A stretch of DNA of 64,000 nucleotides from Pseudomonas mosselii (GTDB lineage: Bacteria; Pseudomonadota; Gammaproteobacteria; Pseudomonadales; Pseudomonadaceae): assembly GCF_003205295.1 (NCBI RefSeq), contig NZ_QJRP01000008.1, positions 1 through 64,000 of the forward strand. Direction: 5' to 3'. Position 1 is the first letter of the stretch. The number at the start of each line of letters is the position of its first letter. The notes below the pieces were generated by a model, which was given only the letters and a program-made list of their open reading frames with translations, did not search any database and was not told where the DNA came from. A program made the translations under genes and the position numbers. Positions 13,418-26,800 of this stretch are shown here, in pieces.

Positions 13418-14872
13418 GTGGCGCCTCCCAGGCTGCAAGTGCCTTGTCGGCTTCGACCAGGTCGGAGAAGTCATGGCGCTGGCCATTGATCTCCTGGTAA
13501 TCCTCGTGCCCCTTGCCAGCCAGGACGATCACGTCGTCGGCACTGGCACTGGCGATCAGCTGGGCAATGGCCACGCCACGGCCAGCGACGAACGCGACGG
13601 CAGCAGGCCGGGCGAAACCGGGACGAATATCGTCGAAGATCCGCAGGGGGTCTTCGGTACGCGGGTTGTCGTCGGTTACCAGCACTCGGTCGGCCAGGCG
13701 CTCGGCCACTTCGGCCATCAGCGGGCGCTTGCCGGCGTCACGATCGCCACCACAGCCGAACAGGCACAGCAGCTTGCCGTGAGCGTGCGGACGCAGGGCT
13801 TCGAGTACTTTCTCCAGGGCATCCGGGGTGTGGGCGTAATCGACCACCACCAACGGTTTGTCACCGCCACCCAGGCGCTGCATGCGGCCGACCGGCCCAT
13901 GCAGTTGCGGGGCGACCTTGAGAATTTCATCCAGCGGGTAATCCAGCGCCATCAGCGTGGCTACCGCCGCCAGCATGTTGCTCAGGTTGAAACGCCCCAG
14001 CAGGCGGCTGCGCAAGACATGCTCGCCCTGCGGGGTGACGATCACCGCGCGCACGCCATCATCGTTGAAGGCAGCCTCTTTGCAGAACAGCGTCGCCGCC
14101 GAATCCTGCAGGCTGTAGCTGATCAGACGCGATGTGGCAGGAGCATCTGCCAGGCGACGCCCAAAGTCATCATCCAGGTTGACCACCCGGGCACGCAGGC
14201 TCGACCAGGCGAACAGCTTGGCCTTGGCGGCCTCGTAGGCCTCCATGCTGCCGTGGTAGTCCAGGTGGTCGCGGGACAGGTTGGTCATTACCGCGATATC
14301 GAAGTCCAGTGCGGCGACCCGACCCTGCTCGAGCGCATGGGAGGATACCTCCATGGCCACGGCCTTGGCCCCGCCCTTCTTCAGGTCGTTCAAGGTCGAT
14401 TGCACGGCGATCGGGTCCGGTGTGGTCAGGCGGCCGCTCTGCAGCTCGCCATAAAAGCCGGTGCCGAGGGTGCCGATCAGGCCACAGCGCTTGCCCAGGG
14501 CGTCAAGTGCCTGAGCCAGCAACTGGGTCACGCTGGTCTTGCCGTTGGTGCCGGTCACGCCGACCAGGTCGAGCTGACGGCTCGGCTCGCCATAGAAGCG
14601 CCCGGCGATCTGCGACAACTGACCGATCAGGCCCTTGACCGGAATCAGCGGCGCATCGGTGAGCGGCAGCACGCTGGCGCCCTGCTCTTCGTAGGCCACC
14701 GCGGCGGCGCCACGGGCCAAGGCATCGGCGATGTGCGCGCGGCCATCGACCTTGGCCCCCGGCACGGCCAGGAACAGGTCGCCCGGACGCACCGCGCGGC
14801 TGTCCAGGGTCAGCTCGCGGATCAACGGATCGCGGCTGGCATGGGCGAACAATTTGCTCAATGGCATCGTCA

Positions 14873-14873
<1 letters not shown>
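13410..14873 (-). CDS. murE: UDP-MurNAc-tripeptide synthetase (meso-DAP adding)
   Basis: MurE adds the third residue of the stem peptide. The P-loop is GVTGTNGKTSVTQLL. The DNPR motif in LVTDDNPRTEDP is the known marker for meso-diaminopimelate rather than lysine. The ATG at 14873 (protein MTMPLSKLF) gives 487 residues, the usual length, and overlaps the ftsI stop by one base. The frame runs open far upstream inside ftsI because of high GC content; that extension does not resemble MurE. Confidence 0.97.
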
Positions 14874-16889
<2,016 letters not shown>

Positions 16890-16893
<4 letters not shown>

Positions 16894-17837
16894 CGCAACT
16901 TCTCCGCCACCCGCATCACGGCGCTGCGCGACCGCGGGTTGGCCTTGAGCTCGGCCTCGGAGGCGAACTGCGCCTTGCCGATGAGCTTTATCTTCGGTTC
17001 GAAGGTCTTGTGCTGTACCGGCAGGTTGCGCGGCAGGTTGTCCGCCTCGCCCTTGACCAGCTTGCGCATGAACAGTTTGACGATACGGTCTTCCAGCGAG
17101 TGGAAGCTGATCACTGCCAGGCGACCGCCCACTTCGAGGGCATCGAGCGCGGCTTCAAGGCCCGTCTCGAGATCGCCCAGTTCGTTGTTGACGTGAATGC
17201 GCAGGCCCTGGAAGGCGCGGGTTGCCGGGTTCTTGCCCTTTTCCCAGGCCGGGTTGGCGACCTTGAGCACTTCGGCCAGGTCGGCGGTACGGGTGAACGG
17301 CTGCTTCTCGCGACGCTCGACCACCGCACGCGCCATGCGCCCGGCGAAACGCTCCTCGCCGTATTCCTTGAACACACGGGCAATTTCTTCGGCCGGGGCG
17401 GTGGCAATGAACTCGGCGGCGCTGATGCCCTGATCGGGGTTCATGCGCATGTCCAGCGGGCCGTCGTTAAGGAAGCTGAACCCGCGCTCGGGGTCGTCCA
17501 GCTGTGGCGAGGACACGCCCAGGTCGAGCAGGATACCGCTGACCTTGCCGTCCAGGTCGCGCGCGCGCACTTCGTCGCCCAGCTCGGCAAAGCTGCGTTG
17601 CACAATGACAAAGCGGCCGTCTTCGGCCGCCAGCGCTTGCCCGGTGGCAATCGCCTGTGGATCCTTGTCGAACCCCAGCAGCCGCCCTTGCGGCCCGAGC
17701 TTGCTGAGGATCAGGCGACTGTGGCCGCCACGCCCGAAGGTGCCGTCCAGATAGCAACCGTCGGCGCGCAGGGCCAAGGCCTCGACGGCTTCGTCGAGGA
17801 GGACGGTGATGTGGTTGAAGCCGCTATCTATGGTCAC
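16890..17837 (-). CDS. rsmH: 16S rRNA (cytosine1402-N4)-methyltransferase
   Basis: RsmH (MraW) methylates N4 of C1402 in 16S rRNA, at the same nucleotide that RsmI, also in this window, 2'-O-methylates. The 315 residues show the SAM-binding loop [12 protein letters not shown] near residue 35, [20 protein letters not shown] in the middle, and [15 protein letters not shown] toward the C-terminus. It begins with GTG at 17837, overlapping the mraZ stop by 4 bases (GTGA). Confidence 0.97.
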
Positions 17838-18289
17838 AGGATCAGGTCACGCAAATCATCGGGCATGGCGCCCGGTTGTTGAATAGCTGCAAGGTCGGCT
17901 GCCGAAACCGCGTTCCAGGCATCCTCGTCCCACAGCTGGAATTTGTTCAGTTGCCCCACCAGCATCGCCTTCTTGTCCAGCTTGGCGTACTCACGCAGGC
18001 GTGGCGGCACCAGGAAACGCCCACTGCCATCGAGCTCCAGGTCAACCGCATTGCCGATCAGCAAACGCTGCAGGCGGCGGTTTTCCTCACGCAACGACGG
18101 CAAGGCGCGCAACTTGGCTTCTATCTGTTCCCACTCGTCGAGGGGATAAACACACAAGCAGGGGTCAACGGCGTCGATGGTCACGATTAACTGACCATTG
18201 CAACGCGAATCGAGCTCGTCACGGTACCGGCTCGGCATGGCGAGACGGCCCTTGGCATCGAGGCTGACGGCGTTGGCTCCGCGGAACAC
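17834..18289 (-). CDS. mraZ: Transcriptional regulator MraZ
   Basis: MraZ is a SpoVT/AbrB-like DNA-binding protein that in E. coli represses its own dcw operon. The protein of 151 residues carries two MraZ repeats, each with a DXKGR-type core: [18 protein letters not shown] near the N-terminus and [18 protein letters not shown] in the second half. The start chosen is the GTG at 18289 (protein begins with FRGANAVSL), preceded by GGGGAA; a TTG six codons upstream also opens the frame. It is the first gene of the dcw cluster, and three MraZ-like boxes lie about 40-65 bases upstream of the start. Confidence 0.97.
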   Translation of the reverse strand: MFRGANAVSLDAKGRLAMPSRYRDELDSRCNGQLIVTIDAVDPCLCVYPLDEWEQIEAKLRALPSLREENRRLQRLLIGNAVDLELDGSGRFLVPPRLREYAKLDKKAMLVGQLNKFQLWDEDAWNAVSAADLAAIQQPGAMPDDLRDLIL

Positions 18290-18330
18290 GGCTGCGATTC
18301 CCCACAATGTTAGCTTTTTTGTGCCAGAAA

Positions 18331-18355
18331 ACCCACTTCATCCCACTTTCTGCCA
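18331..18355 (-). promoter_or_regulatory. MraZ operator boxes
   Basis: Read on the minus strand, three pentamers TGGCA (18351-18355), TGGGA (18341-18345) and TGGGT (18331-18335) repeat with exact 5-base spacers. This matches the known MraZ site of TGGGN repeats spaced by 5 bases. They lie just downstream of the -10 element, overlapping the first transcribed bases, which suits repression by MraZ. Confidence 0.8.
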
Positions 18356-18364
18356 CTTGCGCAC

Positions 18365-18394
18365 ACTATAGGAATCCGTCCGCCACACCGTCAA
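18365..18394 (-). promoter_or_regulatory. mraZ/dcw promoter (sigma-70 type)
   Basis: On the minus strand TTGACG (18389-18394) and TATAGT (18365-18370) are separated by 18 bases, close to the sigma-70 consensus. The start of transcription would fall near 18358, directly at the MraZ boxes. The 200 bases upstream, to rnpB, hold no gene that I can see and are locally AT-rich. Confidence 0.75.
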
Positions 18395-18600
18395 GGCACG
18401 TTCATAAGGAAATCCCTTACAGGACGGCGATTTAGCGCAACAAAGGAAGGTGGAAGGATTGCCGGAGAAGAAAACTGACGGGAAAAATCAAACACACTCA
18501 AGCGGATAGAGTGCGAAGTTAAAGTGATTTATTAAGAGTAAGAATTTTTCGGTATTACCAGGACGCTTCTGCTATCGATTCAAGCAGGGAGGGAAGAGGT

Positions 18601-18960
18601 GGAGAGTCGATCTGTAAGCCGGGTTTTGTCGAGGACAGTCATTCCTCTACGACGGCCATCACTGGACGCCTCTAGCAACCTACCCGGTTCCGACGCGGGC
18701 CACGCCGTATGGAACCCTATTTGGTCTTGCTCCGAGTGGGGTTTACCTAGCCACGGACTGTTGCCAGCCGTGCGGTGCGCTCTTACCGCACCTTTTCACC
18801 CTTACCGGCACCGAAGTGCTTAGGCGGTTGTTTTCTGTGGCACTTTCCGTAGGCTCGCGCCTCCCAGGCGTTACCTGGCACTCTGCCCTATGGAGCCCGG
18901 ACTTTCCTCCCCCGCCTTTTGCGGAACAAAAGACGGCAGCGACTGTCCGATCGACTCTCC
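18601..18960 (-). ncRNA. rnpB: RNase P RNA (type A)
   Basis: This is the catalytic RNA of RNase P, which trims the 5' leaders of tRNAs. On the minus strand the conserved cores are readable: GGAGGAAAGTCCGGGCTCCA (CR-I, ends near 18893), GGTAAGGGTGAAAAGGTGCG, the run GGCTGGCAACAGTCCGTGGC, AGACCAAATAGGG, and near the 3' end CGACAAAACCCGGCTTACAG. The first and last bases pair (GGAGAGTCGATC with GATCGACTCTCC), giving helix P1 and defining the ends. It follows rsmI on the same strand with its own promoter. No clear intrinsic terminator was found downstream of 18601. Confidence 0.96.
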
Positions 18961-18967
18961 GCCGCCA

Positions 18968-18996
18968 AGGTTACCGGTAGGCGCGCCCAAGAACAA
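18968..18996 (-). promoter_or_regulatory. rnpB promoter
   Basis: On the minus strand TTGTTC (18991-18996) and TAACCT (18968-18973) are 17 bases apart, and the RNA 5' end inferred from P1 pairing lies 7-8 bases after the -10 element. The sequence between contains a GC-rich run (GGGCGCGCC), resembling a stringent discriminator but located in the spacer. Confidence 0.65.
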
Positions 18997-19025
18997 GCGA
19001 TGTGACAAATAATGTCATTACGCCA

Positions 19026-19901
19026 TTAGTGGGATTTCTGTTTTTCCAACGCCAACTGATAAAGCAGGTTCTTGCGCACACCCGTGATCTCGGCCGCCAG
19101 TGCCGCAGCCTTCTTCAACGGCAGCTCGGCCAGCAGCAAGTCCAGAACGCGCTGCGCTTCACTGCTGATCGCCTGCTCGCCCTCCGGCGCACTCCAACCG
19201 GCCACCAGCACCACGCACTCACCACGTTGCTGGTTGCTGTCGTCCTGCACGAACGCGCGCAGCTCGGCCAGGGGCAGCCCTTTCAGGGTCTCGAAGGTCT
19301 TGGTGATCTCACGGGCCAGTAGCGCCGGACGCTCGCCGCCGAACACCGCCTCCATGTCCTCCAGGCACTCGAGGATGCGATGCGGCGCCTCATAGAAGAT
19401 CAGCGTGCGCGGCTCTTCCCTGACCTGCTCCAGGCGAGCTCGACGCCCGGCAGCCTTGGCCGGCAGGAAACCCTCGAAGATGAAGCGGTCCGACGGCAGC
19501 CCCGCCGCCGACAGCGCGGCGATCAGCGCGCAGGCGCCGGGCACCGGCACTACCTGCACCCCGGCGGCGCGCGCCTGGCGCACCAGGTGATAGCCCGGGT
19601 CGGAAATCAGCGGCGTTCCGGCATCGGACACCAGCGCCACATCGTCGCCGGCCAGCAGGCGGGTGATGAAGCGCCCGCCTTCGTCGCGCTCGTTGTGCTC
19701 GTGGCAAGCCGCCAGCGGCGTGTCGATGCCGAAATGTTGCAGCAGGCGCACCGAGTGGCGGGTGTCCTCGGCGGCGATCAGGCTCACATCGGCCAGCACC
19801 TTCAGCGCCCGGGCGCTCATGTCGTCGAGGTTGCCGATGGGCGTGGCGACGACGTAAAGCTTGCCCAACGTGGATTTCGAAACCCCTGCAACATCAGTCA
19901 C
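19026..19901 (-). CDS. rsmI: 16S rRNA (cytidine1402-2'-O)-methyltransferase
   Basis: RsmI 2'-O-methylates C1402 of 16S rRNA and complements RsmH above. The protein belongs to the tetrapyrrole methylase (SAM) fold. Motifs seen are [15 protein letters not shown] at the N-terminus, AAEDTRHS, the SAM region [15 protein letters not shown], and [19 protein letters not shown] short C-terminal helical domain follows. The frame opens with GTG at 19910, and a second GTG at 19901 gives a start MTDVAGVSK with an upstream AGGTG; both are possible and I prefer 19901. It diverges from lpoA. Confidence 0.95.
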   Translation of the reverse strand: MTDVAGVSKSTLGKLYVVATPIGNLDDMSARALKVLADVSLIAAEDTRHSVRLLQHFGIDTPLAACHEHNERDEGGRFITRLLAGDDVALVSDAGTPLISDPGYHLVRQARAAGVQVVPVPGACALIAALSAAGLPSDRFIFEGFLPAKAAGRRARLEQVREEPRTLIFYEAPHRILECLEDMEAVFGGERPALLAREITKTFETLKGLPLAELRAFVQDDSNQQRGECVVLVAGWSAPEGEQAISSEAQRVLDLLLAELPLKKAAALAAEITGVRKNLLYQLALEKQKSH

Positions 19902-20089
19902 TGCGCACACCTGCTTTCCGGATCAAAGGTCGCCATTGTAGCCCGAGCGCCGGTAACAGGGCGCAAAGAACTTCACCCCCGGGCAGCCGGCGGCCACCTA
20001 TAGTGAAGGATCAGTGTCGACGAGATCGCGCCCCGCCCCCCGCTTGGGTACAATTGCCGGCCAACTTGATCGAGTAACAGGACCTTTAC

Positions 20090-21907
20090 ATGATCGCTTG
20101 TCTGCGGCTGCTCACAGCCCTCTGCCTCGCTGCCCTGCTGGCAGCCTGCGCCAGCTCGCCCTCATCCAGCCTGGGCGAACTGCCGCGCACCCCGGACGCC
20201 AGCATCGAGCAACTGCTCGAGAAGGCGGCCTCCAGCAAGTCCGCCGAGGACGCGGCCCTGCTGCGCCTGAGCGCCGCGGACCTGGCATACAAGCAGAAGG
20301 ACTTCCCGCGCGCCGCGCGGATCCTCGAGCAGGTCCCGCTGGAACCGCTCAAGCCCGCCCAGCAGGTGTTCGCCTCGACCCTGGCCGCGGAACTGGCCAT
20401 GAGCCGCAACCAGCCCAAGGCCGCCCTGACCGCCCTCGGCCACCCGAGCCTGCAGCGCGTCGGCGAACTGCCGGCCGAGCAGCAGGCACGCACCTACAGC
20501 GTCCACGCTGCCGCCCTCGAGGCCGACGGCCAGGCCCTGGCCGCCGCCCAGCAGCGCGTGCTGCTGGCGCCGCTGCTCAGCGAGCAGGCCGCCGCCGCCA
20601 ACAACGACGCGACCTGGGCCCTGGTCGCCTCGCTGCCCGCCGAACAGCTGCAGCAGCCCGCCGCCAACGAGACCCTGGCCGGCTGGACCAGCCTGGCCCT
20701 CGCCGTGAAGCGCGCCGGCACCCTGGAGCAACAACAGGCCGCCATCGACAGCTGGCGCCAACAACACCCCGAGCACCCGGCGGCCAGGCAACTGCCGACC
20801 GCCCTGGTCAAGCTCAAGGAGCTGGCCAGCCAGCCACTGACCAAGATCGCCCTGCTGCTGCCTCAGGAAGGCCCGCTGGCCGGTGTCGCCCGCGCCCTGC
20901 GCGACGGCTTCATGGCCGCCCACTTCCAGGCCCAGCAAGGTGGCCAGCCGGCCCCGGCCGTGCAGGTGTTCGACAGCTCGCGCATCACCTCGCTCGATGA
21001 CTTCTACCGCCAGGCCCAGGCCGCCGGCGTGCAATTGGTGGTCGGCCCGCTGGAAAAACCGTTGGTCAAGAAACTCGCCGCCTACCCGCAACTGCCCATC
21101 ACCACCCTGGCCCTGAACTACGCCGACGCCGGCCAGAAAGCCCCGCCGCAACTGTTCCAGTTCGGCCTGGCCGCCGAGGACGAGGCCCGCGAAGTCGCCC
21201 GCCGCGCTCGCGCCGATGGCATGGTCCGCGCCGTGGCCCTGGTGCCGAGCGGCGAGTGGGGCGACCGCGTGCTCGCCGCCTTCCGCCAGGACTGGGAAGG
21301 CAATGGCGGCACCCTGATCAGTGCCCAGCGCATTGCCCAGCCGGTCGCCCTCGCCCAGCAGATCGCCGACCTGTTCCAGCTGCGCCAGAGCGAAGGCCGT
21401 GCCAAGAGTCTGCAGAGCACCGTCGGCGGCAACATCGCCGCCCAGCCTTCGCGTCGCCAGGACATCGACTTCATCTTCCTCGCCTCGACGCCGCAGCAGG
21501 CCCAGCAGATCAAGCCGACGCTGAACTTCCAGTACGCTGGCGACGTGCCGGTCTATGCCACCTCCAACCTGTACAGCGCCAGCGGCGACGTGAACCAGTA
21601 CAACGACATGAACGGCATCCGCTTCTGTGAAACGCCGTGGCTGCTGGACACCACCAACAGCCTGCGTCAGCAGGTCGTGCAGCAGTGGCCACAGGCCGCC
21701 GGCAGCCTCGGCCGCCTGTATGCCATGGGTGTCGACGCCTACAGCCTGGCGCCGCGCCTGGGCCAGCTCAAGGCACTGCCGGACAACCGCGTCGAAGGCC
21801 TGTCGGGCAGCCTGAGCATGAACGCCAGCCAGCGCGTCGAGCGCCAGCTGCCATGGGCCGAGTTCGCCGGCGGCCAGGTCAAGCGCCTGCCGGACACGCC
21901 GCGCTGA
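20090..21907 (+). CDS. lpoA: Penicillin-binding protein activator, LpoA-like lipoprotein
   Basis: LpoA homologues (LppC/YraM) are outer-membrane lipoproteins that reach through the periplasm to stimulate the class A PBP1a. The 605 residues begin with a lipoprotein signal, and the lipobox LAAC places the lipidated Cys at residue 20, followed by ASS. The N-terminal half (about 30-250) is Ala/Leu/Gln-rich and helical, like the TPR-type domain. The C-terminal half (about 265-600) has the periplasmic-binding fold, starting TKIALLLPQEGPLAGVARALRDGF. The ATG at 20090 follows ACAGGAC. Its stop overlaps the yraN start (TGATG). Confidence 0.93.
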   Translation: MIACLRLLTALCLAALLAACASSPSSSLGELPRTPDASIEQLLEKAASSKSAEDAALLRLSAADLAYKQKDFPRAARILEQVPLEPLKPAQQVFASTLAAELAMSRNQPKAALTALGHPSLQRVGELPAEQQARTYSVHAAALEADGQALAAAQQRVLLAPLLSEQAAAANNDATWALVASLPAEQLQQPAANETLAGWTSLALAVKRAGTLEQQQAAIDSWRQQHPEHPAARQLPTALVKLKELASQPLTKIALLLPQEGPLAGVARALRDGFMAAHFQAQQGGQPAPAVQVFDSSRITSLDDFYRQAQAAGVQLVVGPLEKPLVKKLAAYPQLPITTLALNYADAGQKAPPQLFQFGLAAEDEAREVARRARADGMVRAVALVPSGEWGDRVLAAFRQDWEGNGGTLISAQRIAQPVALAQQIADLFQLRQSEGRAKSLQSTVGGNIAAQPSRRQDIDFIFLASTPQQAQQIKPTLNFQYAGDVPVYATSNLYSASGDVNQYNDMNGIRFCETPWLLDTTNSLRQQVVQQWPQAAGSLGRLYAMGVDAYSLAPRLGQLKALPDNRVEGLSGSLSMNASQRVERQLPWAEFAGGQVKRLPDTPR

Positions 21908-22278
21908 TGCCCGGCGCATCGCCCAGCCACGCCGGCCAGGCCGCCGAAGACCACGCCCTTGAGTACCTTCAAGGGCAAGGTCTGCAGCTACTGGCGCGCA
22001 ACTGGCGATGCAAGCGGGGCGAGCTCGATCTGGTCATGCTCGATGCCGATACAGTAGTATTCGTCGAAGTCCGCTACCGGTTGCATGCGGAGTTCGGCGG
22101 AGCGCTCGCCAGTATCGATGGGCGCAAGCAGCAGCGACTGGCGCTGGCCGCCAACCTCTTCCTGCAGCAAATGCCCCGCTGGGCCACCCACCCCTGCCGT
22201 TTCGACGTTGTCGCCCTGCAGGGCCAGGGGCATGCGGGGCAACCGCTTCAATGGCTGAAAAACGCCTTCGAATGCTGA
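21907..22278 (+). CDS. yraN: YraN family (UPF0102) nuclease-fold protein
   Basis: UPF0102 proteins have a restriction-endonuclease-like fold; their cellular role is not settled. The 123 residues show the core motifs G..AEDHALEYL..QG, NWRCKRGELDLVMLD (the conserved RxGEIDLI-type motif) and VVFVEVRYR, with Glu, Asp and Glu in the arrangement of a metal-dependent nuclease site. The ATG at 21907 overlaps the lpoA stop; a longer frame upstream is inside lpoA. The lpoA-yraN-SIS-dolP order is conserved among gammaproteobacteria. Confidence 0.92.
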   Translation: MPGASPSHAGQAAEDHALEYLQGQGLQLLARNWRCKRGELDLVMLDADTVVFVEVRYRLHAEFGGALASIDGRKQQRLALAANLFLQQMPRWATHPCRFDVVALQGQGHAGQPLQWLKNAFEC

Positions 22279-23534
<1,256 letters not shown>

Positions 23535-23545
23535 CAAGTCTCGCG

Positions 23546-23570
23546 GCGGGTGTCATGACACCCGCTTTTT
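23546..23570 (+). terminator. Terminator after dolP
   Basis: Perfect self-complementary stem GCGGGTGTCA / TGACACCCGC (23546-23565) followed by TTTTT. It probably ends the lpoA-yraN-SIS-dolP transcript, so the next lipoprotein gene may have partial or separate expression. Confidence 0.85.
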
Positions 23571-23592
23571 CCCTCTGATCCAGGAAGTACCC

Positions 23593-23811
23593 ATGAAAAA
23601 GCTGCTGCTGCCCGCCCTGCTGATCGGCGCCTTCGCCACCCTGGCCGGCTGCTCCACCCCGAGCGTGATCACCCTCAACGATGGTCGCGAACTGCAGACC
23701 ACCGACACTCCGCACTTCGACCGCAACTCCGGCTTCTACGAGTTCAAGCAACTGGACGGCAAGCCGACCCGCATCAACAAGGACCAGGTGCAGAGCATCA
23801 AGGACCTGTAA
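23593..23811 (+). CDS. Small YgdI/YgdR-like lipoprotein
   Basis: A 72-residue protein with a clear lipoprotein signal, lipobox LAGC (Cys20), then a short soluble domain containing VITLNDGRELQTTDTPHF and FYEFKQLDGKPTRINKDQV. This matches the YgdI/YgdR (DUF903) family of small lipoproteins with an SH3-like fold, whose function is unknown. ATG at 23593 with CAGGAAG upstream. It lies only 22 bases past the dolP terminator and converges on the first autotransporter. Confidence 0.88.
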   Translation: MKKLLLPALLIGAFATLAGCSTPSVITLNDGRELQTTDTPHFDRNSGFYEFKQLDGKPTRINKDQVQSIKDL

Positions 23812-23841
23812 TTGCGAAATGGCGGTTCAGCCAGGCCAAGC

Positions 23842-23876
23842 AAAACGCCCGATGCACAGCATCGGGCGTTTTGTTT
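23842..23876. terminator. Bidirectional terminator between lipoprotein and autotransporter genes
   Basis: Stem AAAACGCCCGATGC / GCATCGGGCGTTTT around a short loop, with a T-run on the plus strand (TTTTGTTTTT) and an A-run at the other side. It can stop the small lipoprotein gene (plus) and the autotransporter gene (minus) that converge here. Confidence 0.85.
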
Positions 23877-23885
23877 TTCAGGGCC

Positions 23886-26800
23886 TCAGAACGCCCAGTC
23901 CAGGGTCAGGCCGACCCCGTGGCTCTTGTCGCGGCTACCCAGCAGTCCGTTGTAGTCGAGGTTGACCCGGGCCTGACGCCCCAGGCTGATCCCCGCCCGT
24001 GCGCCGACCACCGCCGCATCACGGTCCAGAGAGAGCGCCTGGACCTTGTAGGTATCGCCCTGACCGGCAAAGGCCAGGTGCTGGTCGGATCCGGTGGAGC
24101 TCAGGTTGTGCTGCCAGCCCAGGGTGGCGGAAAGCTCTACCGCCTGGCCGCCGGACAATTGCAGCTGCTTGCCGGCACGCATGCCCAGGGTCGAGAGCCA
24201 GGCATCACGGTTATCCCGTCCACCCTTGAGCGCGGCCGCGCCGCCGTGTTCCTTGAAGCTGTCGCTGGCAATATGCACATAGGCCAGGTTGGCGAACGGC
24301 TCCAGCGCCATGCCCGGCAACGCGACCTTCCAGGCGGCCTCGCCGAACACCTGGGTGCTCTGCGCATCACGCTTGCTCTTCTGCCGATCGCTGACCTCGT
24401 TGTACTGCAGCTCGCGCTTGGTTTCGATGCGGTGCCAGCTGTGGCTGCCGCCCAGGCTCAGGCGCACCTGCTCCAGTTCCTTGCCGGCATAGGCACCCAG
24501 GTGGTAGCTGTCGACGCTGGCCGAGGAATGACGACCATCGCCCATGCTCAGCGAACTGTCGCTGTAGCCGGTGAAGATGCCAAGGCGGGTGTCCTCGCTC
24601 ATTTGCCCGTCGACACCCAACAGCATGCCGCCGATCGAACTGCTGTAGCGCGCATGTCCGGAATCACCGTCGGCCTTGCCCCAGGCTCCCAGGGCCTTGA
24701 CCCACAGGCCGTTGCCCTGGCCGTCCAAGGCCGGAGCGGCAGCGACACCCTGCTGGCGGGTACGCTCGCCCACGGCGTCGCGCAACTGGCGACTGTCGTT
24801 GAGCAGCAGGTTGCCCACCGCCGGGTGGATTTCACCGGACAGTTGGTCGAACGCCTGCCGGGCGCTGCCGGCATCAGCCGACAACAGCAGGCTCTCGTAG
24901 ACCGGGTTGCCCGCGCCGAGCTGATCGGCGGCCGCGGCCACCGAACGCTGGTTGGCGGTCAAGCCGACACTGGCGAAGCTGGCGCTACGTTGCACCGCCA
25001 GCTGCACCCCGGTGCCGGTATAGGCCAGGCCACCCCCAAGGAACAGCAGGTTGGACTGCACAGCGGCAAAACCGCCCTGCACGCCGCCTGCGGCCTGCAG
25101 GATGTCGAACTGACGCCCCACCAGGCTGGTTGCCTGCCGGGACTGCAGCGAAACCCCGGGGTTCTGCAGATCCAAGGCCAGGTTCGCACCGTTTACGGAA
25201 ACCGTGCCATCGCTGACCAGGCGGTCGCTGCCAGTAGCATCAACCTCCACGGCATAGGCCGAGCCCGGCTGGAAGGTCACGTCGGAGCCCACGCGCAAGG
25301 TACCGATGGAGTTGCCCGGCGCCACCACGCCACCACGGTTGACCACCAGCGCACCGATCCGGCCATTGCCACCCAGCACGCCGCCGTCATTGACGGTCAC
25401 CGTCGATTGCAGCGAGCCATTGACCGCCAGGCGCCCCTGGTTGACCAGGGTCGGCCCGGCATAGGTGTTGTTACCGCTGAGCACCAGGGTACCGATGCCC
25501 TGCTTGGTCAGCCCGCCATGGCCGGAGATATCGTTGCTCCACAGATCCAGGACGCAGCTAAGGTCGTTGCAAAGTCGCTGGGTCGGCCTGCCGGCATCGA
25601 CCACGGCGCCAACACCTGGCAGATCAACCACGAACTGGCTCGGGCCGTAGCCACCGGCGATGCGGAACTCTTCGGGGATGTCCTGCTCGGTGACCAACAT
25701 GCCCGGGCCGCGGATCCCCTTGTCCAGGTTGATCATGCCCCAGCCGTACAAGGCATCGATGCCGGGCGCGCCCATGTCGGTGGCGGTGGTGCGCAGCACG
25801 CTGGCGATCTGCGCGCCGCTCATGTAGGGGAAGCGCTCCATCAGCACCGCCGCCGCGCCAGCGGCATGGGGCGCGGCCATGGATGTGCCGTTCTTGTTGG
25901 CGTAGCCCTGGGTCAGGTCTTCCAGGCTGGTGCCGCCGATCACCGCGCTGTAGATCCGGGTACCGGGAGCCGAGACGCAGAAGCTCGCGGTATAGCCGCA
26001 ACGGGAAGAGAACGTACTGACCAGATAGGGGTTTGCGCTGCTGGTGTCGGGGTTCTGCTGCAACGCCGCGACGGTCAGCCAGTTGGGCGCGATCTCCGGG
26101 ACAAAATAGCCCAGCCCGGCAATTGCATCGGGGTTGTTCAGGTTGTAGTCGTTGCCGGCGGCGAAGATCGTCAGGACTCCGCTGCGGGCTGCAGCGATGG
26201 CCCCGTCATAGGCGCCGCCGGGCAAGGTGCCCAGCAGCGGCTGGATCTGCGCGAACTGTGCCCGGGCATCGTCCACGGTGAAATGCGGAAAGTCCGGATT
26301 GCGCCCGCCCTTGGCAAAGCGGTCGGTGATGCCGATGCCCCAGCTGTTGTTGATGATCCGCGCGCCGCTGGCCACCAGGCTGTCCCAGCCGGCCTTGTAC
26401 ACCGCGCCATCGTTGCCCAGGACGATGCCATCCTCGGGGCCGGGGTCGCCGTTGTCGGCACTGATGATCTGCGCAGCGTAGGCCACGCCGTGCATCGACT
26501 CGCCGTCACGGTTGCCGGCGGCGATCCCGCCGACGTGGGTGCCATGGGAGCCGAGCTTGCCGTCCGAGCCCACCGACGGGCTGCCGTCATAGCGGAACGC
26601 ATCGCCGGCCTTCACCGGGATATAGGGGTCGGTGTACTGGCGGATGCCGCTGGTGACCAGGGTCACGATCTTGTCCTTGCCGGCAAACTCGGGGTGCGGG
26701 GCATATACCGGCTGGTCGAAAATCCCCAGTTTCACCCCCTTGCCGCTGTAGCCGGCGGCATAGGCGCTGTCGGCGTGGATCGCCCCCAGCCCCCAGTCGG

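Noticed and set aside
18420..18600. A possible small gene or RNA between mraZ and rnpB
   Set aside because: The stretch is AT-rich with no open frame carrying a ribosome site and no clear hairpin-terminator pair; it reads as spacer.
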